The translations under genes were made by a program, and so were the position numbers. From assembly GCA_964250755.1 (NCBI GenBank), contig CAXUHB010000002.1:372001-436000 (forward strand): a DNA stretch of 64,000 nt, read 5' to 3'. Positions 19,706 to 27,067 of this stretch are shown here, in pieces (position 1 is the first letter of the stretch; every line of letters starts with the position of its first letter). The stretch is from DASWOJ01 sp964250755. GTDB lineage: Bacteria; Pseudomonadota; Alphaproteobacteria; Acetobacterales; Acetobacteraceae. The notes beneath the pieces were generated by a model. That model saw only the letters and a program-made list of their open reading frames with translations. It did not search any database and was not told the origin of the DNA.

Positions 19706-21766
19706 TTAGCTGCTAGGCCGGGAGGGCGCCTCGGTGATGCCTGCCAGGCGCAGCCCAGCCGCGAAATGCTCCCGGTCGGCCTCGCGCGCAAGCGGGGTGG
19801 CGGCCAGGAAGCCTGCTATGGTGAACCCAGGCTCTATGGCCAGCAGCCGGCGGCGGATGACGGCGGCCTCATCCTTCCAGCCGAGATGGCCCAGGGCGGC
19901 CAGGTAGGGTTTGCAGGCGGTGGAGTAGCCCGGGTGCATTGCCACGGTGTCGCGGCCTGCCAGCGCGGCGGATTCATGGTCCCGGCGGATCATCGCCAGC
20001 AAGACGAAGCCCACGTCCAGCATGAAGGCGTTGGGGTCCAAGGGGGACAACTGCTTGTAGCGGTTCAGCCTGCGCTCGGCCTCCCCGCACTCGCCGGCGA
20101 GTGCGCAGGCGATGCCGGAGAAGGCCCAGGCCATCGGCAGGTTCGGGTTCAGCGCCAGCGCGTGAGCGTGCAGAGCCGCACCCTCGGCCGGATTGCGGTT
20201 CAGGAAAGCCTGGATATGGCCTGCGATGGTGAAGCCGCGGGCGTCCCGCGGGTCCAGCAGCATCGCGCGGGTAGCATGGTCCATCGCATCGGCCCGGTCG
20301 GCGGCAGGGTCCTCGGTCCACCCCTGGCTGACCCTGAGACCGAGCCATGAGGCGTACCAGAGATGGGCGGGCGCGTGGTCCGGCTGCATCGCCAGGGCGC
20401 GGCGCATCACCTCGCCCGACCGGGCGAAGCTCAGCCGCTCCAGCCGGACCATTCCAGGCAAGGCCCGCAGCAGCAGGTCCGCGGCGGTGCTGTCGGCGGA
20501 AGCCAGCTGGGCAGCCCGGCGCGCTTCGACCAGCATGAGTTCCGGATCCACCTGGGCGGCGGCTTCGGCGGCGATGTCGGCCTGCAGCGTCAGAAGGTCC
20601 GGCTGCGAGCGGTCGAAACGGTGCGCCCAGACGACCTGGCCATCTCCGCGCAGATCCACGAGGCGCAAGGTAACACGTACGCGCGTCCCAGCCGTCTGGA
20701 CCAGGCCGTCCAGCAGGTAGTCTAGGCCGAACGCCTGGCGCAGGGCCTCGTCGTCCCGCCCGTCAACCAGGAACTGGGCGATGGCGGAGCTTGAGGCCAC
20801 CGACATCCAGCGGAACCGTAGGAGCGCCGCGCCGATCTCGGCGGACAACCCCGCGGCCATGTTCGCCTCGTCCTCGCCGCCGCCCGCGAGCGTCAGCGGC
20901 AGGACGCCGATCCTGGGGTGGGTGCGGCTGTCCTGGAACATTCCTCCCGCCGGTGCCGCGTGCGGAAGCGCCATAACCGGAAGCGGCATAACGCGACTTG
21001 GGCCTGCCGGGGAACGGCCGCGCACGTCGGCCAGCAGCGCCTCCGTCTCCGCAGAGGGCGCGGCGTCCAGCAGGTCTGCCAGGACGGTCCGGCACCGTTC
21101 ATAGGCTTGGATCGCCAGGCCCCGCTCTCCACGGGCGGCATGGGCGCGCATGAGTGCGCGCCACGCGCCTTCGTGCGCGCGGTCCATGGCCAGCAACTGC
21201 TGTGACACCATGATGGCCGTCTCCGGCGACGACCCGCTGCGCAAGACCTCCTCGGCCACCCCGCGGACGCGGTCGCGCAGCCGCTCGCGCTCGTTGGCCA
21301 ACCAGAGGTCGAAGGCTGGGTCCATGCCGTCCAGCCCTTCCAGCAGCTCGCCGTCCAGAAGGGCGAGGGAGGCGGGGCTGCCGCCGCCTGCGCGCAGCAT
21401 CTCGTCCACGTCCACCCAGACCAGGCCGGGCGTCAGGGAAAGGGTGTCCCGGTGGACGGTCAGGATGCCGGGACCTGCAGGCGCCAATGCATCCAGCAGG
21501 CGGTGCAGCTCCTGCCGGAGGGAGGCGCGCGCCTGCTCCTCAGGGCGGCGGCTCCAGAGCAGCTCGGCAAGGCGCGCGCGCAGCACAGAGCGGGGAGCGG
21601 ACAAGGCGATGATGGCCAGCAGCGCCCGGGTCTTGCGCCCGGAGGGCAGGATGCTCTCGCTGCCGAGGGTCCAAGCCTCCATCTGCCCGATCAGGCGGAG
21701 GCGCATGACGACAAGCCCCGCTCCCGCGGCCGCCTTTCGCAACGCCTCAGGAGGGTGGCTGCTCAT
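19706..21766 (-). CDS. SARP/BTAD-type transcriptional activator with TolB-like and TPR domains
   Basis: A 686-residue regulator. Residues 20-95 form an OmpR-like winged helix (MRLRLIGQ..., LLAIIALS, RLAELLW, LRQELHRLL). A helical BTAD-like region follows (to about 275, including MRAHAARGERGLAIQAYERC). Next is a TolB-N-like domain (RIGVLPL ... LDYLLDGLVQ ... VTLRLVDLRGDGQVVWAHRFD), then TPR-like repeats to the end. Such proteins activate target promoters; the TolB-like part is common in CadC- or cyclase-type regulators. The start is uncertain: the ATG at 21766 lacks a clear ribosome-binding site, and an ATG at 21706 is possible. It lies 94 bp downstream of gshA. Targets unknown. Confidence 0.75.
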   Translation of the reverse strand: MSSHPPEALRKAAAGAGLVVMRLRLIGQMEAWTLGSESILPSGRKTRALLAIIALSAPRSVLRARLAELLWSRRPEEQARASLRQELHRLLDALAPAGPGILTVHRDTLSLTPGLVWVDVDEMLRAGGGSPASLALLDGELLEGLDGMDPAFDLWLANERERLRDRVRGVAEEVLRSGSSPETAIMVSQQLLAMDRAHEGAWRALMRAHAARGERGLAIQAYERCRTVLADLLDAAPSAETEALLADVRGRSPAGPSRVMPLPVMALPHAAPAGGMFQDSRTHPRIGVLPLTLAGGGEDEANMAAGLSAEIGAALLRFRWMSVASSSAIAQFLVDGRDDEALRQAFGLDYLLDGLVQTAGTRVRVTLRLVDLRGDGQVVWAHRFDRSQPDLLTLQADIAAEAAAQVDPELMLVEARRAAQLASADSTAADLLLRALPGMVRLERLSFARSGEVMRRALAMQPDHAPAHLWYASWLGLRVSQGWTEDPAADRADAMDHATRAMLLDPRDARGFTIAGHIQAFLNRNPAEGAALHAHALALNPNLPMAWAFSGIACALAGECGEAERRLNRYKQLSPLDPNAFMLDVGFVLLAMIRRDHESAALAGRDTVAMHPGYSTACKPYLAALGHLGWKDEAAVIRRRLLAIEPGFTIAGFLAATPLAREADREHFAAGLRLAGITEAPSRPSS

Positions 21767-21860
21767 CCGTGATATCTTGCGATGGGACACCGGTCGGCCA
21801 ATGCCCTGCCAATGCGACGACCGGCACAATCCCGTGGGGAGACCCCCTTGGGAAACGGCA

Positions 21861-23243
21861 TCAGATCGCCGCCTCCAGAAAGATTTGCGAGGCATCCCCG
21901 GCCCACTCGCCACGATAACGGCCGAGCCAATGCTCCGCCTGCGTCGGGGCGCCTTCGAGCAGGGGGAGCAGGGGGGAGACATGCCGGCGTTCGTCCTCCC
22001 CCTTCCCGTCCAGGCACGCACGGGCGCGCAGGCCGTCCTGGGCGATGGCGACGGCATCGCGCGCCAGGTCGCGCAGGGTGCCGCCGGGCCAGGGCGTGTC
22101 CAGGGCGAGACGGGGCACCTCGGCGCGCGCAGCCACGTAGGCATCCCAGGGCTGGCGGCGCACGAGGGCGTCGGCGGCCGCCAGGGCAGCGGGGTCGTAC
22201 AGCAGGCCAACCCAGAAGGCGCTTTGCGCGATCATCATGTCGGGACGTCCGGCGTCGGAGCCGCGCATCTCCAAGAAGCGCTTCACGCGCACGTCGGTGA
22301 AGGCTGTGGTCATGTGGTCGGCGAAGTCGCCAAGGGTCGCCGGGCCGGGCACGCTGTTGTGCAGGTCGCCGCGCATGTAGGCGCGGAAGGACTGGCCCGC
22401 CAGGTCCTGGTAGGCACCGCCGCGCTCGATGAAGTACATCGGCACGTCCAGCAGCCACTCGACGTAGCGCTCGAAGCCGAACCCCTCCTCGAACATGGCG
22501 AGCGGCATTCCCGACCGGGCGTTGTCCACGTCGGTCCAGACGCGGGCGCGGCTGGAGAGGTCGCCGCTGGGCCGGCCCTCCATGAAGGGGGAGTTGGCGA
22601 ACAGCGCCGTCGCCACGGGCTGCAGGGCCAGGGCGACGCGCAGCTTCTGCGCCATGTCGGCCTCGCTGCTGTAGTCCAGGTTGACCTGGACGGTGCAGGT
22701 GCGGGTCATCATGTCCAGGCCGCGCGTGCCCACCTGCGGCATGTAGCGGCGCATGATGGCGTAGCGGCCCTTGGGCATCCACGGCATCTCGTCCCGCCGC
22801 AGCGTCGGGTGGAAGCCCAGTGGCGCGAAGCCGACGCCCAGCGGCTCGGCGACGGCGCGCACGGCGGCGAAGTGGGCGTCCAGCTCCGCCGCAGTCTCAT
22901 GCAGGGTGCGGAGGGTGCCGCCTGACAGCTCGAACTGCCCGGCCGGCTCCAGCGACACTGATGCGTCCTTGTGCGCGCCCAGGCCTTTCAGGCCGATGGG
23001 ATGGCCGGCCTCCAGGATCGGCGCCCAGCCCGCGGGATCCGCCGCGGCCATGCCGTCCAGCAGCGCGCGTATCCCGGCGGGCTCGTAAGGTGGCGGCGAA
23101 CGGCCCTCGCCCTGAAAGCCGAACTTCTCGTGCTCGGTACCGATGCGGTAGTCGGAAGGGGGCTTGCAGCCAGTGGCGATGTGGTCGGCCAACTGCTGGA
23201 CGGAGCGGATCGGTGTGTGGTCGGCGTCTCCGGGATTCGACAT
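21861..23243 (-). CDS. gshA: Glutamate--cysteine ligase
   Basis: A 460-residue enzyme catalysing the first step of glutathione synthesis, joining glutamate and cysteine with ATP. The YRIGTEHEKFGF signature near residue 40, GLGAHKDASVSLEPAGQFELSGG in two parts, and TCTVQVNLDY match the plant/alphaproteobacterial GshA type, whose length is about 455 residues. The ATG at 23243 is used. It is on the same strand as the SARP-like regulator downstream. gshB is not in this window. Confidence 0.92.
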   Translation of the reverse strand: MSNPGDADHTPIRSVQQLADHIATGCKPPSDYRIGTEHEKFGFQGEGRSPPPYEPAGIRALLDGMAAADPAGWAPILEAGHPIGLKGLGAHKDASVSLEPAGQFELSGGTLRTLHETAAELDAHFAAVRAVAEPLGVGFAPLGFHPTLRRDEMPWMPKGRYAIMRRYMPQVGTRGLDMMTRTCTVQVNLDYSSEADMAQKLRVALALQPVATALFANSPFMEGRPSGDLSSRARVWTDVDNARSGMPLAMFEEGFGFERYVEWLLDVPMYFIERGGAYQDLAGQSFRAYMRGDLHNSVPGPATLGDFADHMTTAFTDVRVKRFLEMRGSDAGRPDMMIAQSAFWVGLLYDPAALAAADALVRRQPWDAYVAARAEVPRLALDTPWPGGTLRDLARDAVAIAQDGLRARACLDGKGEDERRHVSPLLPLLEGAPTQAEHWLGRYRGEWAGDASQIFLEAAI

Positions 23244-23370
23244 GGGCGGCTTCCTGCGTGGCGGGCCGCACACAGGGGGGCGCCGGAAGGATTGTCAAGC
23301 TGAAGCCGGGTAGCGGCTGGCCAAGTGCGGCCTTGGCGCGCGTGGGACGCAGGTGGCTGCCTTGAAAGCG

Positions 23371-23706
23371 TCAGGCTGGGCTGAACAGCTCCACCTCACC
23401 GCTGGCTGGGTGCGGTTGGGCTGGGCGGCCGGACAGGCGGTGGCGCATCGCGGCAAGGGGCACTGCGTCCAGTGCGGCCTCAACCACCTGCGGCCCGCCG
23501 GCGGCGGCGGCGCGCAGCAGCGCGGCGAGGGCAGCAAGGTGCTGGGTAATGCTGTCGAGAGATTGCAGGCTGACAAGGCCGGGCAGGCCCGGCGTCATGG
23601 CGTGCTGAAGGGTCTCTGCCTGCCGGGCCAGCTCCGCCAGCTCGGCGGCGGCGGCGGCCACCAGGGCGCTCAGGTCCGGCGGGGTTGGCGGCACAGGCGG
23701 CACCAC
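23371..23706 (-). CDS. cheT: CheT-like chemotaxis accessory protein
   Basis: A 111-residue, Ala/Leu-rich helical protein starting at a GTG that overlaps the cheD stop (TAGTG). The central helix contains SLQSLDSITQHLAAL, a Q-x2-D-x3-Q pattern like that of CheZ/CheT-type proteins. Position, size and helical composition match Sinorhizobium meliloti CheT, the last gene of the same operon order. The assignment rests mainly on synteny; sequence similarity is not strong by eye. Confidence 0.6.
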   Translation of the reverse strand: MVPPVPPTPPDLSALVAAAAAELAELARQAETLQHAMTPGLPGLVSLQSLDSITQHLAALAALLRAAAAGGPQVVEAALDAVPLAAMRHRLSGRPAQPHPASGEVELFSPA

Positions 23707-24266
23707 TAGAACAACTCCACCGCGCCGGAGTCCGGCGGCGGCGGCGCGTCGCGTTCGGCGGCGATCAGCCCGGCATCCCACCCGATCGGCTGCTGCCGCG
23801 CCCGGCCGCTGGCGGGCCAGAACTGCACCCTGCGCCCGGCCTCCCCGCCCAGGCTGGACGGACCGAGCACGATGCGCTCCCGCTCGACGAACCGGGTGGC
23901 GAAGGCGGCGTTCAGCGCGCCCACGTCGGTCAGGCCGCGGGTCATGCGTGCGCCGCCAAACAGCTTGGCCTGCAGCCGCTCCCGCCGGGCGCCGCGCTGC
24001 AGCAGGGCGTTGACCAGCAGCTCCATCGCGTGGACGCCGTGCTGCATCCCGCCGCCCTCCGCAGCCGCGCCGGGCAGCAGAAAATGGTTCATGCCGCCGA
24101 CGCCGGCCACGGGATCGGCCAGGCAGGCGGCGACGCAGGAGCCGAGTATGGTGGTCAGGCACAGCCCGGCATCATCGGAGACGTGCTGCTCCCCGCGCAC
24201 GATGTTGATCCGCCGCTGGGGCAGGCCGGCCTGGCGCAGCAGGCCGGCGAGCGCGGCGCTGCTCAT
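23706..24266 (-). CDS. cheD: Chemoreceptor glutamine deamidase CheD
   Basis: A 186-residue protein that deamidates glutamines on chemoreceptors. The active-site Cys is in LGSCVAACLAD and the His in GGMNHFLLPG, as in the CheD family. INIVRGEQHVSDD near residue 20 and KLFGGARM complete the fold. The C-terminus is extended by about 25 residues (to PDSGAVELF). Its start overlaps the cheY2 stop by 4 bp. Confidence 0.95.
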   Translation of the reverse strand: MSSAALAGLLRQAGLPQRRINIVRGEQHVSDDAGLCLTTILGSCVAACLADPVAGVGGMNHFLLPGAAAEGGGMQHGVHAMELLVNALLQRGARRERLQAKLFGGARMTRGLTDVGALNAAFATRFVERERIVLGPSSLGGEAGRRVQFWPASGRARQQPIGWDAGLIAAERDAPPPPDSGAVELF

Positions 24267-24676
24267 TTCAACGCACCGAACACGGCGGTGACCTTGTCGT
24301 GCAGGTTGGCGATGGTGAAGGGCTTGACCAGGAAGTTGTTGACGCCGAACTGCACGGCCTTCTGCACCAGTTCCTTGTCGCCGCGCCCGGTCAGCATGAT
24401 GAATGCGGTCTTGCTGATGGGAGGATGTACGCGCACGGCGCGCAGCAGGCCCAGCCCGTCCAGGTTGGGCATGTTGTAGTCGCTGACGATCAGGCTGACG
24501 GATGGGCCAGCGGAGGGCTGGACGAGCAGGCGCAGCGCCGCCTCCCCATCCGCAGCCTCCTCGAAGTCGCGGAAGCCGATCTGCTGCAGGCCGTCGCGGA
24601 CCAGCAAGCGCATGCTGAGCTGGTCGTCAACGATCATCACCTTCATGGCAGTGGGCATGGAAGCAAGGGCGGGCAT
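24263..24676 (-). CDS. cheY2: Chemotaxis response regulator CheY (second copy)
   Basis: A single receiver domain of 137 residues. The acidic pair is in IVDDQLSM, the phosphoacceptor Asp in IVSDYNMPNLDG, Thr in FIMLTGRGDKE and Lys in FLVKPFT, so all activation residues are present. In S. meliloti, CheY2 is the main regulator of the flagellar motor and CheY1 a phosphate sink; the same roles are inferred from position. It starts at the ATG overlapping the cheB stop (TGATG). Confidence 0.93.
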   Translation of the reverse strand: MPALASMPTAMKVMIVDDQLSMRLLVRDGLQQIGFRDFEEAADGEAALRLLVQPSAGPSVSLIVSDYNMPNLDGLGLLRAVRVHPPISKTAFIMLTGRGDKELVQKAVQFGVNNFLVKPFTIANLHDKVTAVFGALK

Positions 24677-25710
24677 CAGCGGGCGCTCCTTTCATCGGCG
24701 CGGCACAGGGCCAGCAGCGCGCCAGCCATCCCATCCAGCGGCACCTCGCGCTCGGTCGCGTGCAGCTCCGCTGCGACGCGCGGCATTCCATAGACGACGC
24801 AGCTTGCCCGGTCCTGGCCCAAGGTGCGGGCGCCGGCTTGGCGCATGGCCAGCAGGCCCGCCGCGCCGTCCCGCCCCATGCCGGTCAGGATGACGCCGAC
24901 ACCCCCTGCCCCGGCGGCGCGCGCGGCGGAGGCGAACAGCGGGTCCACGGCGGGGCGGTGGCCGTTGACGGGGTCGCTGGCCTGCAAGCGGCAGCGCAGC
25001 GGCTCCCCGCCCCCCCTGCCGCCGGCCACCAGCAGGTGCGCCGCGCCGCCCGGGGCGAGGTAGGCATGGCCGGGCAGCAGCGGCGCGCCGTCCAGCGCCT
25101 CGGTGACGCGCATCGCGCCGGCGCGGTCCAGGCGACGGGCCAGGCTGCCGGTGAATGCGGCGGGCATGTGCTGGGTGATGACGAGGGGGGGCGCATTGAC
25201 CGGCAGGTGAGGGATGATGGCCATCAGGGCCTCCACCCCGCCGGTGGATGCGCCGACCGCCACAAGGCGGCCCTGGCCGCGCATGTCCAGGCGGGCCGGG
25301 GTGCGCAGGGTGGCGGGTTGGGCGCGCGGGCGGGTGCCGGCGGCGGCGCGCACGGTGGCGGCCAGCGCCGGGCCGCCCAGCGCGGCCTTGTCCACACAGT
25401 CGAACGCGCCAAGCTCCAGCGCGCGCAAGGTGGCGTCGGCTCCGCGGCTGGTCAGGGTGGACACCATCACGACCGGCATGGGCCGCAAGCGCATCAGCCT
25501 CTCCAGGAAATCCAGGCCGTCCAAGCCCGGCATCTCGATGCCGAGGGTCATGACGCCAGGGTTCAGCGCCTTGACGGCGGCGCGAGCCTCATGCGGGTCG
25601 GCGGCTTCGCCGACGACGTGCAGCAGCGGGTCGGCACGCAGGGCGTGGCGGATCATGGCGCGCATGGTGGCGCTGTCGTCCACGACCAGGACGGTGACGG
25701 GCGCGGACAT
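24676..25710 (-). CDS. cheB: Chemoreceptor methylesterase CheB with a non-canonical receiver
   Basis: A 344-residue two-domain protein. The C-terminal methylesterase (about 150-340) keeps its catalytic triad: Ser in GASTGG, His in ITQHMP, Asp in TGMGRDGA. It removes methyl groups from receptor glutamates. The receiver domain keeps the acidic pair (VVDDSATM) and the Lys region (CVDKA), but residue 57 is Gly (codon GGC at 25542-25540). The context GVMTLGIEMPGLDG aligns with DVLTLDVEMPRMDG of other CheBs, so the phosphorylated Asp is missing. The gene lies between cheR (2 bp gap) and cheY2 (overlap). Confidence 0.95.
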   Translation of the reverse strand: MSAPVTVLVVDDSATMRAMIRHALRADPLLHVVGEAADPHEARAAVKALNPGVMTLGIEMPGLDGLDFLERLMRLRPMPVVMVSTLTSRGADATLRALELGAFDCVDKAALGGPALAATVRAAAGTRPRAQPATLRTPARLDMRGQGRLVAVGASTGGVEALMAIIPHLPVNAPPLVITQHMPAAFTGSLARRLDRAGAMRVTEALDGAPLLPGHAYLAPGGAAHLLVAGGRGGGEPLRCRLQASDPVNGHRPAVDPLFASAARAAGAGGVGVILTGMGRDGAAGLLAMRQAGARTLGQDRASCVVYGMPRVAAELHATEREVPLDGMAGALLALCRADERSAR

Positions 25711-25712
25711 GG

Positions 25713-26567
25713 TCAGAGCCGCCGGTAGATCGTGGTGCCGGCGGGCGCGAAGCCGGCAGCGGCCGGGCCGGACAGCCGCTCGCTGTGGCCGATATACAGG
25801 TGCGCGCCGGACGGCAGCAGCGGCGCGAAGCGGGACCACACGAGCGCCTGGGTCTCCCCGTCGAAGTAGATGGCGACGTTGCGGCACATGATGGCGTCGA
25901 ACGTGCCGCGCATGGGCCAGGCGCCGACCAGGTTGAGTTCGCGGAAGGCGACGAGGCGGCGCAGTTCCGGCCCGGCCACCATCGCGTCCCCGCCGGTCGG
26001 CTTGAACCAGCGCTGGCGCAGCGGGGCGGGCACGGGGGACAGCGTGTCCGCGTCGTAGCGGCCGGCGCGGCCGGCGGCGACCATTGTCGGATTGATGTCG
26101 GTGGCCAGCACGCGCACGTCCAGGTCGGCGGCGTCGGGCATCAACTTCAGGATGGTCAGCCCGATGCTGTAAGGCTCCTGCCCGTCCGAGCATGCGGCGG
26201 ACCAGAGCCGCACCCGGCGGCCCGACCTGGCCGCGGCCAGCAGCGGCGGCAGCACCGTGGCGCGCAGGTGGTCGAAGTGATGCGGCTCCCGGTAGAAGCG
26301 GGTCACGTTGGTGGTCAGGGCGGTCAGCATGTGCCGGCGCTCCGCTGCACCGTCCGGGCCGCGCAGAAGGGCGACGTAGGCCGAGAAGCCCGGCAGGCCC
26401 AGGATGCGCAGCCGCTTGGCGAGGCGGGAGTGGACGAGCGGGGCCTTGCCATCGGGCAGGGCGATGCCGGCATCCTGGCGCAGCAGGGCGGCGATGGCGC
26501 GGAACTCCGCGTCGGCCAGCGCATATTCGCCGCCGGCGGGCACGGCGCGGGACGCTGCCGCGGTCAT
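25713..26567 (-). CDS. cheR: Chemoreceptor methyltransferase CheR
   Basis: A 284-residue SAM-dependent enzyme that methylates receptor glutamates. The N-terminal helical domain carries the SRLAKRLRILG and LTTNVTRFYREPHHF segments. The SAM-binding motif is SAACSDGQEPYS (usual form SAGCSTGEEPYS), and IMCRNVAIYFD follows. The start overlaps the cheW stop by 4 bp. It pairs with cheB, whose start is 2 bp downstream. Confidence 0.95.
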   Translation of the reverse strand: MTAAASRAVPAGGEYALADAEFRAIAALLRQDAGIALPDGKAPLVHSRLAKRLRILGLPGFSAYVALLRGPDGAAERRHMLTALTTNVTRFYREPHHFDHLRATVLPPLLAAARSGRRVRLWSAACSDGQEPYSIGLTILKLMPDAADLDVRVLATDINPTMVAAGRAGRYDADTLSPVPAPLRQRWFKPTGGDAMVAGPELRRLVAFRELNLVGAWPMRGTFDAIMCRNVAIYFDGETQALVWSRFAPLLPSGAHLYIGHSERLSGPAAAGFAPAGTTIYRRL

Positions 26568-27067
26568 GCCGCCTCTGCCCGCGGCAGGATGTGGTCGAGC
26601 GACACGAGGCTGACCATCCGCCCCTCAATGGCGAGCAGGCCGTGGACGAAGGTGCGGACCAGGTCGGAAGCGACCTCCGGCGGCGGCTGCAGGGCGCCGT
26701 CCTCGACGGTCAGGATATCGGACACCGCATCCACCTGCAGGCCCACGACCTGGACTCCGCCTGCGCCGTTGGCAACCTGGGCGACGATGATGACCTGGCG
26801 CTCCGGCGCTTCCCGGGCCAGGAAGCCGAGCCGGACCGCGAGGTCCACGATGGGCAGCACCGCGCCGCGCAGGTTGATGACGCCGCGCAGCCAGTCAGGG
26901 GAGCGCGGCAGGGGCGTCGCCTCGGTCCAGCCGCGGATCTCGCGGACGGCCATGATGTCCACGCAGAACTCCTGGGCACCGATGCGGAAGGCGATCAGCT
27001 CGCGCTTGCGGCCCGGGACGGACGAAGCCTCCATTGCAGGAAGGGCGGTCATGGGGGCATCAAGCAT
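26564..27067 (-). CDS. cheW: Chemotaxis coupling protein CheW
   Basis: A 167-residue SH3-like adaptor linking CheA to receptors. The signature region is RELIAFRIGAQEFCVDIMAVREI, followed by LRGVINLRGAVLPIVDL and VDAVSDIL. The open frame starts at 27067, overlapping the cheA stop by 8 bp; an internal ATG at residue 6 is also possible. Typical length, with about 20 extra residues at the N-terminus. Confidence 0.95.
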   Translation of the reverse strand: MLDAPMTALPAMEASSVPGRKRELIAFRIGAQEFCVDIMAVREIRGWTEATPLPRSPDWLRGVINLRGAVLPIVDLAVRLGFLAREAPERQVIIVAQVANGAGGVQVVGLQVDAVSDILTVEDGALQPPPEVASDLVRTFVHGLLAIEGRMVSLVSLDHILPRAEAA

